From positions 3,962,001-4,026,000 of the forward strand of contig NC_013132.1 of assembly GCF_000024005.1 (NCBI RefSeq): a DNA stretch of 64,000 nt. The letters are read 5' to 3'. Origin of the DNA: Chitinophaga pinensis DSM 2588 (GTDB taxonomy: Bacteria; Bacteroidota; Bacteroidia; Chitinophagales; Chitinophagaceae). Positions 25,443-33,604 of the stretch are shown here, piece after piece. Position 1 is the stretch's first letter; every line of letters begins with the position of its first letter. The position numbers were made by a program, and so were the translations under genes. A model generated the notes under the pieces. It worked only from the letters and a program-made list of their open reading frames with translations, ran no database searches and was not told the origin of the DNA.

Positions 25443-25701
25443 AAAGAAACGGGCGGCAGCAAAATTTCTTCGCCTTCCGTTCGCTCCCCGGCGTTGATCC
25501 GCCGCGACCTCCCTGCATGTTGTTACCGCCCTGCTGCTTTGCTGCATCTATTATAGAATGCATTTATGCAATTAAAATGTATGTTGCCTTCTAACAAGCA
25601 ATGTGGATAAATGCTAATTTATTTAGCTTTTAAATGCTAAAAATATTGGTAATATTGCAGCAAGAAACTACCTGTTTAATTCCCACCCTATGGAATAGAC
25701 C

Positions 25702-25721
25702 ACTTATGTGCGCATGTAAGT
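25702..25721. promoter_or_regulatory. dyad upstream of dinB, candidate operator
   Basis: ACTTA-nn-TGCGCA-nn-TAAGT is symmetric in 16 of 20 positions and ends 44 bases before the dinB start. The position suits a repressor site, such as a LexA-type damage-response box. I cannot tie it to a known motif. Confidence 0.45.
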
Positions 25722-25765
25722 ATTCAACAGGCTTTTTTTAAAGAAACTGATGAAAACATAAGTAT

Positions 25766-26908
25766 ATGGAAAGAAGTGTAGCACACTTCGACCTTGATGC
25801 ATTTTTCGTATCCGTCGAATGTAAGAATAACAGCGCCCTAAAGGGCAAACCGCTGATAGTAGGAGGGGGAGAACGCGGAGTAGCCGCCGCCTGCAGCTAC
25901 GAAGCCCGCAAATTTGGCGTACACAGCGCCATGCCCATGAGGATGGCCAAACAGCTTTGTCCGCAAGCCATTGTAATCGGCGGCGACTACGAAGCCTACA
26001 GCAAGCACAGTCGCCTCGTAACCGAGGTGATCGCTTCCAAAGTACCGCTTTACGAAAAAGCCTCCATCGATGAATTCTACGTCGATATGACGGGCATGGA
26101 CAAATTCTTCGGCAATGCCAGACTGGTGGCAGAACTAAAGCAACTGGTACTCAAAGAAACCGGACTGCCCATATCCTACGCACTGGCCGGCAACAAACTC
26201 ATAAGCAAGGTAGCCACCAACGAAGTAAAGCCTAACGGCGCCATACAGGTGTATCATGGCACCGAAAAAGCCTACCTCGCGCCGCTGGCGATCGAAAAAA
26301 TGCCGGGTATTGGTCCCAAACGCAGCGCCTTGCTGCGCGATCTGGAAGTGACCACCATTGCCGCCCTGGCCAACATACCCAAATACATGCTGGAAAAAAT
26401 GTTCGGCAAAGAAGGGCATGATCTCTGGCGAAAAGCCAATGGCATAGACGAAACGCCGGTAATACCCTACACTGAACAAAAAAGCATTTCCACGCAGGAT
26501 ACGTTTACCAACGATACCATTGACATGCGCTTTCTTGAAGCACAGCTCGTGCGCATGACGGAGAAGATAGGTTTTGAATTGCGGCAGCAGAATAAGCAGG
26601 CTGGTTGCATAACGGTGAAGATACGATACTCCGATTTTAACACCGTTACGAAAAGCCATACCATCGCTTATACCTCCGCTGATGCCGTGCTGCTGAAAAC
26701 AGCCAAAGAACTATTCCACAAACTCTACGACCGGCGGTTGCTGGTGCGGTTGCTAGGCATCAGCTTTACCGACCTGGTAGCGGGTAATTACCAGATCAAT
26801 CTTTTCAGCGATAAAGAATCATCGATCAAGCTGTACCAAGCGATCGACAGCATCAAAAATCAATTCGGAAGTGGCGCTATTATGCGAGCCAGGGGATTAA
26901 GGAAATAG
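25766..26908 (+). CDS. dinB: Y-family DNA polymerase IV
   Basis: A 380-residue translesion polymerase. The catalytic acidic residues are present: 'FDLDAFFVSVE' near the N-terminus and 'SIDEFYVDM' (SIDE motif) near residue 105. So it is an active DinB-type enzyme, not the inactive ImuB type. Palm and fingers are followed by the thumb ('KMPGIGPKRSALLRDLEV') and a little finger. Near the C-terminus 'QINLF' fits a beta-clamp binding motif. It is GC-rich like its neighbours and starts 9 bases before ending into the dnaE-like gene (gap 9), so the two are co-transcribed. The pair looks like a mobile SOS-mutagenesis module. Confidence 0.93.
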   Translation: MERSVAHFDLDAFFVSVECKNNSALKGKPLIVGGGERGVAAACSYEARKFGVHSAMPMRMAKQLCPQAIVIGGDYEAYSKHSRLVTEVIASKVPLYEKASIDEFYVDMTGMDKFFGNARLVAELKQLVLKETGLPISYALAGNKLISKVATNEVKPNGAIQVYHGTEKAYLAPLAIEKMPGIGPKRSALLRDLEVTTIAALANIPKYMLEKMFGKEGHDLWRKANGIDETPVIPYTEQKSISTQDTFTNDTIDMRFLEAQLVRMTEKIGFELRQQNKQAGCITVKIRYSDFNTVTKSHTIAYTSADAVLLKTAKELFHKLYDRRLLVRLLGISFTDLVAGNYQINLFSDKESSIKLYQAIDSIKNQFGSGAIMRARGLRK

Positions 26909-26917
26909 TGAACAACG

Positions 26918-29860
26918 ATGTATTTAAACTGCAAAACATATTTCAGCTACCGGTACGGTACATTTCCGCATGAGCTGCTGGTGCTAACAGCATCTGAATT
27001 GGCCGTGAAAACGATGGCATTGACCAACATTAACAACACCTCCGACATCTGGGACTTTGTGAGTGCCTGTAAGCGGGCAGGCATTAAACCGGTAGCGGGC
27101 GTGGAGATACGCAACGAAGATACGCTGTGCTACCTGCTGCTGTCCCGCAACAATGAAGGTTTTTTCCAGATCAATCGTTTTCTCTCCACACATCTTATTG
27201 CCAAAGCGCCTTTTCCTGACCGGGTGGAGCTGGGAGCGGATGTTTTTGTGATCTATCCTTTTAACAAAGAATGGCTGCAAAGCGAACCGCTGCTGACGGT
27301 GAATGAATACATGGGGGTGCAGACAACGGAAGTAAATAAGCTGTATGGCGTGGATATGCAGCAATGGGGCAGCCGGTTGCTGATGCGTCATCCGGTAACG
27401 TTTCAGGATAAAGTGCATTACAATGTACACCGCCTGCTGCGGGCTATTGATAAGAACATCATACTCTCCAAACAAGAAGACACCCACAAGGCCGGTGAGC
27501 ATGAAACCTTTATGCCTCCTGCTACACTGCTGCTGGCTTTTGAGGCGTATCCGCAGATCATCATCAATACCTTTCTGCTGATGGAGAAGTGTAGCCTGGA
27601 CATGGACTATGAAGAGGATAAGAATAAAAAACACGCCTCAGCCAGCAAAGAAGACGACCGGCAGCTACTGGAAAAGCTGGCGACGGACGGGCTGCTGTAC
27701 CGCTATGGAAAAACCAATACGGTGGCACGGGAGCGGGTGCTGAAAGAACTGAAGATCATTAACGACCTTAATTTCAACGCCTATTTTCTTATTACCTGGG
27801 AGATACTGCAATACGCCCGGAGCAGAGGATTCTTTCACGTAGGGCGAGGGAGCGGAGCCAACTCGATAGTAGCTTACTGTATGCAGATCACCGATGTGGA
27901 CCCGATAGAGCTGGACTTATACTTCGAGCGCTTTTTAAATCCTTACCGCACCTCGCCGCCTGATTTCGACATCGACTTTAGTTGGGTGGACCGGGATGAT
28001 ATTATTGACTTCGTATTTAAAAAATACGGGAAAGAACATGTAGCCCTGCTGGGTATGTATACCACGTTTCAATACAAAGCCACCGTGCGGGAGCTGGGGA
28101 AGGTATACGGTCTGCCAAAAACAGAGATAGACCTGCTGGCGGAAGGGCGCTTGCAATCGGACGATAAGGTACACGCACAGATACTGCGCTACAGTGATCT
28201 GATAAAAGACTTTCCCAACCACCTGAGCATACACCCCGGCGGTATGCTGATCAGTGAAAATCCCATTCATTACTACACCGCTACCGACCTGCCACCGAAA
28301 GGGTTTTATACTACACAGATCGACATGTTTGTGGCGGAGAATATATCGCTGTTTAAGTTTGATATACTGAGCCAGCGTGGATTGGGGCATATCAAGGACA
28401 CCGTAGACCTGGTGCGCAAGACCAGGGGCATAGCCATAGACATACACGACGTAGAACTGTTTAAGCAAGACAAACGCGTGGCACAGCAGATCAGGTCTGC
28501 CGATACCATTGGCTGCTTCTACATAGAATCGCCCAGTATGCGACAGTTGCTGAAAAAGCTGCGGTGCAGCGACTACCTTACGTTGGTAGCCGCCAGCTCT
28601 ATTATTCGGCCCGGTGTAGGACAATCGGGTATGATGCAGGAATACATTTATCGCTACCACAACCCCGATAAATTCGAATACCTGCATCCCAAGATGAAAG
28701 AGCTGTTACAGGAAACCTACGGCGTGATGGTATACCAGGAAGACGTAATAAAAGTGGCGCACCATTTCGGGGGGCTTGACATGGCAGAATCGGACATTCT
28801 GCGTCGCGCCATGAGTGGTAAATACCGAGGCACCAAGCAAATGCAGCGGTTAGAAGAGCAGTTCTTCCTTAACTGTAAGGCAAGGGGCTACGACCCCGGT
28901 ATCAGTCGGGAAGTATGGCGGCAAATATCCTCCTTTGCCGGTTACTCCTTCAGCAAAGCGCACTCCGCCAGCTTTGCGGTAGAGAGCTACCAGAGCCTGT
29001 ATCTGAAAACTTACTACCCCGTGGAATTTATGGTAGCCGTGATCAATAACTTTGGTGGATTCTACAACCGGGCGCTTTACTTTCAGCAACTGATAAAGCA
29101 CGGAGCCACGGTGTACAACCCCTGTATCAATAACTCCGACTACCTGACCAGCATAAAAAACGACATCGTTTATGTAGGATTTATACACATCAAAGACCTG
29201 GAACGCGCATTAATGGAGAAAATACTGGAAGAAAGGGACCGCAACGGAGCCTATCTTCACCTCCAGGACTTTATAGAACGCACGCAAGTGCCGCCGGAGC
29301 AACTGAATACGCTCATTAAAGTAAACGCCTTGCGCTTTACCGGCAAAACAAAGGGGGAACTGCTATGGGAAGCCAACACCCTGCAGAAAACGAATACCCG
29401 GCGCATACCTGCGGGCCAATCGCTTTTTCAGGAGCCGGAGATCAGCTTTCAGCTACCTGCTTTAAAGCAGAACCGGCTGAAAGACATGATGCAGGATATA
29501 GAGCTGCTGGGTTTTACACTGGAAAACATGTTCGAACTGGTGGATGCCGATCCTTACCAGCACAAGCTGGCGGCGGACATACCGGGCTGCGTACACCAAA
29601 CGGTTACCTGCCTGGTATACCTGATATGCACTAAGGACACTTACACCAAGAAGAACAAAGAGGTGATGCACTTTGGTACCTGGCTGGACGTAAAAGGCGA
29701 TTGGGTAGACAGCGTACACTTTCCGGAAAGCGCCCGGAGATATCCTTTTCAGAAGCGGGGGTTTTACTTTATTACCGGGAAGGTAATAGAAGAATTTGGA
29801 GTGCATACCATTGCCGTAGAACAGATGGAAAAGGCGGGGATAAAGAAGCTGAATAGTTGA
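26918..29860 (+). CDS. DNA polymerase III alpha subunit, error-prone DnaE type
   Basis: A 980-residue C-family polymerase, shorter than a replicative DnaE of about 1160. The catalytic acidic motif is seen in 'SPPDFDIDFSWVDRDDI'; 'GRGSGANSIVAYCMQITDVDP' and 'GVMVYQEDVIKVAHHFGG' are also typical. The N-terminal PHP domain has lost its metal ligands: the usual HxH opening reads 'YLNCKTYFSYRYG'. A helix-hairpin-helix region and a C-terminal OB-like domain remain; 'GQSLF' near residue 830 could bind the clamp. Pairing with dinB and the degenerate PHP domain point to a DnaE2/ImuC-like mutagenic role. It ends 9 bases before a MITE-like inverted repeat. Confidence 0.9.
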   Translation: MYLNCKTYFSYRYGTFPHELLVLTASELAVKTMALTNINNTSDIWDFVSACKRAGIKPVAGVEIRNEDTLCYLLLSRNNEGFFQINRFLSTHLIAKAPFPDRVELGADVFVIYPFNKEWLQSEPLLTVNEYMGVQTTEVNKLYGVDMQQWGSRLLMRHPVTFQDKVHYNVHRLLRAIDKNIILSKQEDTHKAGEHETFMPPATLLLAFEAYPQIIINTFLLMEKCSLDMDYEEDKNKKHASASKEDDRQLLEKLATDGLLYRYGKTNTVARERVLKELKIINDLNFNAYFLITWEILQYARSRGFFHVGRGSGANSIVAYCMQITDVDPIELDLYFERFLNPYRTSPPDFDIDFSWVDRDDIIDFVFKKYGKEHVALLGMYTTFQYKATVRELGKVYGLPKTEIDLLAEGRLQSDDKVHAQILRYSDLIKDFPNHLSIHPGGMLISENPIHYYTATDLPPKGFYTTQIDMFVAENISLFKFDILSQRGLGHIKDTVDLVRKTRGIAIDIHDVELFKQDKRVAQQIRSADTIGCFYIESPSMRQLLKKLRCSDYLTLVAASSIIRPGVGQSGMMQEYIYRYHNPDKFEYLHPKMKELLQETYGVMVYQEDVIKVAHHFGGLDMAESDILRRAMSGKYRGTKQMQRLEEQFFLNCKARGYDPGISREVWRQISSFAGYSFSKAHSASFAVESYQSLYLKTYYPVEFMVAVINNFGGFYNRALYFQQLIKHGATVYNPCINNSDYLTSIKNDIVYVGFIHIKDLERALMEKILEERDRNGAYLHLQDFIERTQVPPEQLNTLIKVNALRFTGKTKGELLWEANTLQKTNTRRIPAGQSLFQEPEISFQLPALKQNRLKDMMQDIELLGFTLENMFELVDADPYQHKLAADIPGCVHQTVTCLVYLICTKDTYTKKNKEVMHFGTWLDVKGDWVDSVHFPESARRYPFQKRGFYFITGKVIEEFGVHTIAVEQMEKAGIKKLNS

Positions 29861-29869
29861 GGGCGCTCC

Positions 29870-30001
29870 GGATATGTCAGCTATTGGCTGAAAAACATAC
29901 CTGGGCGGATTGTTCTTTGGTTTTCATTTGTTGGTTGGATGGGCATTTGTGGAGGAATGAGCTTTTTCGCTTATGTTTTAAGGCCAATAGCTGACATATC
30001 C
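29870..30001. repeat. 132-bp element with long terminal inverted repeats (MITE-like)
   Basis: A perfect 19-base inverted repeat (GGATATGTCAGCTATTGGC at 29870-29888, its complement at 29983-30001). After a 3-base mismatch it extends into a further 8 paired bases (AAAACATA / TATGTTTT). The arms enclose about 70 bases that code for nothing visible. It resembles a small non-autonomous element or a large RNA hairpin after the dnaE-like gene. No target duplication is evident at the ends. Confidence 0.7.
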
Positions 30002-30081
30002 TCCGCTGGCTTTGCCGTGGATTTGCAGGAATTTATATAACCGAGGCCCGACGGGGCCTGACTTATTTGATTGAACTAACT

Positions 30082-30348
30082 ATGACTATAAAACGATTTG
30101 TGAAGGGATTTACGGTGGGAGAGACGAAGTACGAGTTTCATTTCGACCCGATCAACATCAGAAAACTACAGCTCTTTAGAGTGAACGTGCGGTTAGATGG
30201 AAAAGACACCTTCCGTTTTCACCTGCAGGGAAGTGAAGCCGGTTTTATGATAACGGATAAGGACCGGATACCCGTAGAAATAGCGGCATTCGAATCTGAA
30301 CTGTCGGACGTTATTTTACAGGAACATCAGGAGGGAGACGCACTGTGA
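30082..30348 (+). CDS. hypothetical small protein
   Basis: An 88-residue protein of unknown function. I chose the ATG at 30082 over a TTG at 30067. It is beta-rich ('KYEFHFDPINIRKLQLFRVNVRLDGKDTFRFHLQGSEAGFMI' region) without signal peptide. Its stop overlaps the GTG start of the next gene, so the two are coupled. Confidence 0.6.
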   Translation: MTIKRFVKGFTVGETKYEFHFDPINIRKLQLFRVNVRLDGKDTFRFHLQGSEAGFMITDKDRIPVEIAAFESELSDVILQEHQEGDAL

Positions 30349-30650
30349 ACATATACCAGTTCAGTGCCGAATGCAGGGCAGATGTAGAAGAGCTGATACA
30401 CCTGCTGCCGGGTGAGTATATACTTTCTGATTACGCTGACGAAGACCTGCCAGACATAGAAGTACTGCTAATAACCAGCTACACGCTGGAAGAGGTAAAA
30501 GCCATTATAAAGCAAGTGCCGGAAGGACATGTAATGGCAGAAACTGTTCAGCCGGCCACCACCTACGACGGCCAAAGAGCCTATTACAGGATGGATGGCG
30601 AACCGATAACCGATCTACGGCAGATTATTGAGATACTAAAATATCTATGA
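30345..30650 (+). CDS. hypothetical small protein
   Basis: A 101-residue protein with a GTG start that overlaps the previous stop (GTGA). It is acidic, with helices 'CRADVEELIHLL' and 'YTLEEVKAIIKQVPEGHVMAETV'. I recognise no family. It converges on the next minus-strand gene with a 6-base overlap of the two ends. Confidence 0.58.
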   Translation: MNIYQFSAECRADVEELIHLLPGEYILSDYADEDLPDIEVLLITSYTLEEVKAIIKQVPEGHVMAETVQPATTYDGQRAYYRMDGEPITDLRQIIEILKYL

Positions 30651-30884
30651 GCAAGTAGCTTCCAATATGCGGCCTACCTCGTTCGCACGATCGGTAGGTG
30701 TGCCATTCTCCAGCCAGCTTTCATTACCATCATCATCCACCTCCATAGTAATATTAACAGGTTCCGCACCTTTGGTGAACGGAACCTGAAAAATGGTTTT
30801 TTCCAGTGAACAAAGGATGGTTACTGTGAGCGATTGGCCCTCGTACGCAAGCGCTAATTGCTCTGGTAATTCTTCACAACTCAT
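30645..30884 (-). CDS. hypothetical small protein
   Basis: A 79-residue acidic protein with an alternating-strand look ('GQSLTVTILCSLEKTIFQVPFTKGAEPVNITMEVDDDGNESWL' region). It starts 2 bases after the DUF3606 stop on the same strand, so the two form an operon. Function unknown. Confidence 0.55.
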   Translation of the reverse strand: MSCEELPEQLALAYEGQSLTVTILCSLEKTIFQVPFTKGAEPVNITMEVDDDGNESWLENGTPTDRANEVGRILEATCS

Positions 30885-30886
30885 AA

Positions 30887-31075
30887 TTACTTGTTATACT
30901 GTTTTGCCAGGTAAGCTTCCACCTTTTGGCGGTCGCTGCCTACGGCCTTTACTGCGTTTTTTACCTGCTCTCTTGTAAGATTGAACTTTTCCTCAAGATA
31001 AGCAAGCTCATAACCTTCCTCCGCTGAAACGCGGTTTCTATCACGCTGATCGCGTATGTTTTTATCGTCTGACAT
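30887..31075 (-). CDS. DUF3606 family protein
   Basis: A 62-residue protein matching DUF3606: 'MSDDKNIRDQRDRNRVSAEEGYELAYLEEKFNLTREQVKNAVKAVG' region, with the DRxR opening, the 'YELAYLEEKFN' helix and 'VEAYL' near the end. The family is common in bacteria and has no known function. It is the first gene of a minus-strand pair between the dnaE-like and ligD genes. Confidence 0.8.
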   Translation of the reverse strand: MSDDKNIRDQRDRNRVSAEEGYELAYLEEKFNLTREQVKNAVKAVGSDRQKVEAYLAKQYNK

Positions 31076-31179
31076 AGAATATTATTTTAACAGACAAGCC
31101 CCTAAAAGTATGCCATTCGGTTACTGATATAAGTTAGTTGAGGCATGTTTATTGGATGCTACCAACAAAGGGTCTTACT

Positions 31180-31461
31180 ATGGAACAGATGCAGATACCT
31201 GCTGATATGCAGTGTGCGATTGACTACGGGCAGCCTGAGCTGCCCCGCGCCATACGAGAACTACACCCCGTTCTATTCAAGGAAGGCGACAGCTACTGCT
31301 GCCTGTTAGGTCCGGACCCGCAAGCCGGTATATTCGGATGCGGTGCCACCCCTGGTGAAGCACTCACCGACTGGGATGAACATTTACGTGAGCGGATGAA
31401 AACCCCCGACGCGAACGACGAAGTAGCCGCCTACGTCAAAGGCGTTCTCAAAGACGCATGA
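31180..31461 (+). CDS. small protein with HicB-like features
   Basis: A 93-residue protein. I chose the ATG at 31180; a TTG at 31138 would add 14 residues. 'SYCCLLGPDPQAGIFGCGATPGEALTDWDEHLRERM' resembles the HicB-type RNase H-like half-domain ('GxGxTPxEAL'), but no HicA toxin is next to it and the DNA-binding tail is absent. It ends 24 bases before ligD and is probably co-transcribed. Confidence 0.5.
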   Translation: MEQMQIPADMQCAIDYGQPELPRAIRELHPVLFKEGDSYCCLLGPDPQAGIFGCGATPGEALTDWDEHLRERMKTPDANDEVAAYVKGVLKDA

Positions 31462-31485
31462 TTCACTTCTTATCAACTTACTGCT

Positions 31486-33483
31486 ATGGTGCGGAAGGTT
31501 AACAACAAAATGCCCGATTATATAGAACCCATGCTTTGTACGCCCCTGAAAACGCTTCCACCAGGGGATGAATATATTTACGAAATAAAATGGGACGGCT
31601 ACCGGGCTATATCCTCCGTACGCAAGAAAAAAGCCCGCATCCACTCCCGGAAAGGACTCAACTACAGCGCCCGCTACCCGCTGGTAGCCGAAGCCCTGGC
31701 CGCTATTGGCCATGACTGCATAATAGACGGTGAAATAGTAGTGCCTGGTAAAGACGGCAAACCCAGCTTCAATGCCGTGCAACGCTACAACGGCAAGCGA
31801 TCGGCCATTTACTATTACCTTTTTGACCTGCTATGGCTGGATGGGCAAGACCTTACGGGCCTGCCGCTTACCCAGCGCCAGGAGCTGCTGCGGATGCTGA
31901 TAAAAGAAGGCCCGGTTTTAAAGCTAAGCACGGTTTACACTGATGGCGGGGCGCTGTTTAATCGAATGCAGGAGCAGGGTATGGAAGGCGTAGTAGGCAA
32001 GAAAGCCGACAGCGCCTACGCCTCCGGCAAAAGAGGTGACGCCTGGATAAAAGTGAAGCTCAGTAAGCGGCAGGAGTTTGTTATTGTAGGCTATACCGAA
32101 GCCGACTCACCCAGCCGGTTCCGTTCCCTCATGTTCGGCGAATACCTTCCTACTGGGGAGTTGGTATACGTACACCACTCCGGAGGGGGCTGGTCAGCCG
32201 AAGAAGGCAAGGCCCTCTTCGCGCGGTTAAAGCAACTCGAAATAACAAAGAAACCTTTCATTAACACTGCCAAAACCGAAACGCGTCAACACTTTGTAAA
32301 ACCGCAACTGGTAGCTGAATTTGACCTATCCGGCTTTTACACCCCGTCTGGTACCATTCGCCATCCGGCACCCTTCAAAGGACTGCGGGAAGACAAAGAC
32401 GCGAAAGAAGTTATACGTGAAGAAGAAGGCGATCCCATAATTTCGCCTGTGGAGGCGCCTGGTGCTTCGAGAGCCACCTATTTGAACACAGACAGCAACT
32501 GGAAAGCCGTAGACAAAGAACAGGAAGGCGCGGAATGGATGGACTTTACCATGCGCAAATGCACCATTCGTGTTCACGACCTCGAACGTGAACTGTGGAC
32601 CGATGTACCAAAGGGCAAGCTGCTGGTATATTACAACCGCCTATCGCACCTGATACTGCCCTACATCAAAGACCGGCCCCAATCGCTCCACCTGAAGCTG
32701 ACCCATGCCGGAGCACCACGCTTCTTTATTAAAGACATGGAGGGCCGTCAGCCGGAATGTGCTACCGTATTCACCGATACACGCCGTACAAAGAAAGCCG
32801 GAAAGCGCGACCAGATCGACTACCTGGTAGCCAACAACGCCGAGACGCTGCTGTTTATGGTGGATACCGGCTGTATAGATATCAACCCCTGGGCTTCCCG
32901 GATACAACAGCCGGAGTATCCGGATTACTTGTGGCTTGATCTTGATCCTACGAGTCCGGAAAAGCTGAAAGGTGATGCGCTGATAAAAGCAGAGAACCGT
33001 GGTTTTGCTGATGCGATAGAGGTGGCCCGCGCTGTAAAGGAAGTGCTGGATAAGCACCGGCTGAAGAGTTTTGTGAAAACTTCGGGTAAAACGGGGATAC
33101 ATATTTATATACCCTGCGAGGGGTTTGGTTTTCGTCAGGCCCGGTTACTAGCAAGCGTGCTGGCATCGGAGGTGCATGACCTGGTGCCGGAGATCAGTAC
33201 GGTGAATACAAATATCAACCAGCGGGGTTCCCGCGTGTACATCGATGCGGGGCAGAATGATTACGCGGATACGCTGGCCGCGCCTTATTGCATACGGCCA
33301 TATCATCAGCCGCTGGTAAGCACGCCGCTCTCGTGGCGGGAAGTGAATGCTTCGCTGGACCGATGGGCGTTTACGGTGGATACGATTGAACGTCGACTGG
33401 ATAGGAAAGGGGATCTGTGGGGGGATTTGGGGGATGGGAAGGTGAAGGCGGCGAATGGGAAGGTGTTGAGGAGGATGTTTTAA
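31486..33483 (+). CDS. ligD: ATP-dependent DNA ligase D (ligase plus polymerase domains)
   Basis: A 665-residue end-joining enzyme. The ligase domain comes first: the catalytic Lys35 lies in 'EIKWDGYR', followed by 'IIDGEIVV' and 'EGVVGKKADSAY', with an OB domain ending near 310. The primase-like polymerase domain covers about 370-640 ('HLKLTHAGAPRFFIKDME', 'LWLDLDPTS', 'KTSGKTGIHIYIP', 'NQRGSRVYIDAGQNDYADTLAAPYCIRP'). The 3'-phosphoesterase domain often fused in LigD is absent. No Ku gene is seen in the window. It follows dinB and dnaE on the same strand, adding a double-strand-break repair function to the mobile region. Confidence 0.92.
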   Translation: MVRKVNNKMPDYIEPMLCTPLKTLPPGDEYIYEIKWDGYRAISSVRKKKARIHSRKGLNYSARYPLVAEALAAIGHDCIIDGEIVVPGKDGKPSFNAVQRYNGKRSAIYYYLFDLLWLDGQDLTGLPLTQRQELLRMLIKEGPVLKLSTVYTDGGALFNRMQEQGMEGVVGKKADSAYASGKRGDAWIKVKLSKRQEFVIVGYTEADSPSRFRSLMFGEYLPTGELVYVHHSGGGWSAEEGKALFARLKQLEITKKPFINTAKTETRQHFVKPQLVAEFDLSGFYTPSGTIRHPAPFKGLREDKDAKEVIREEEGDPIISPVEAPGASRATYLNTDSNWKAVDKEQEGAEWMDFTMRKCTIRVHDLERELWTDVPKGKLLVYYNRLSHLILPYIKDRPQSLHLKLTHAGAPRFFIKDMEGRQPECATVFTDTRRTKKAGKRDQIDYLVANNAETLLFMVDTGCIDINPWASRIQQPEYPDYLWLDLDPTSPEKLKGDALIKAENRGFADAIEVARAVKEVLDKHRLKSFVKTSGKTGIHIYIPCEGFGFRQARLLASVLASEVHDLVPEISTVNTNINQRGSRVYIDAGQNDYADTLAAPYCIRPYHQPLVSTPLSWREVNASLDRWAFTVDTIERRLDRKGDLWGDLGDGKVKAANGKVLRRMF

Positions 33484-33604
33484 TATTTACCTCCGATACT
33501 CCTTCAAGTATTCGTTATATTGTGTAACAACCAATCTGGCAACGCATAATTATTTCATCACAGGGCATGTGCAGATAAACTGATGCCTTTCTCAAAAAAC
33601 CACG

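Larger units (their letters stand above)
25369..25765. other. intergenic region between PRTRC and dinB: hairpins, dyad and promoter region
   Basis: A 397-base non-coding stretch. It opens with two hairpins (25391-25406 and 25408-25442) after the ThiF gene, becomes AT-rich from about 25560, and holds a near-palindrome at 25702-25721 upstream of dinB. The dinB promoter should lie in 25600-25740; repeats of TAATATTG-like sequence near 25650 could be a -7 element, but this is uncertain. Confidence 0.5.

Noticed and set aside
26984..27634. Second long antisense frame in dnaE
   Set aside because: Same reason: no family character and full overlap with a well-supported gene.
27935..28687. Long open frame antisense to dnaE (250 codons)
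   Set aside because: GC-rich coding DNA often leaves long antisense frames; the dnaE frame has clear family motifs throughout and the antisense one has none.
31180..31461. HicAB toxin-antitoxin pair
   Set aside because: The small protein has a HicB-like stretch, but there is no HicA-like gene next to it, so a toxin-antitoxin call is not supported.
32641..33102. Antisense frame inside ligD
   Set aside because: Shadow of a well-supported gene without any recognisable motif.
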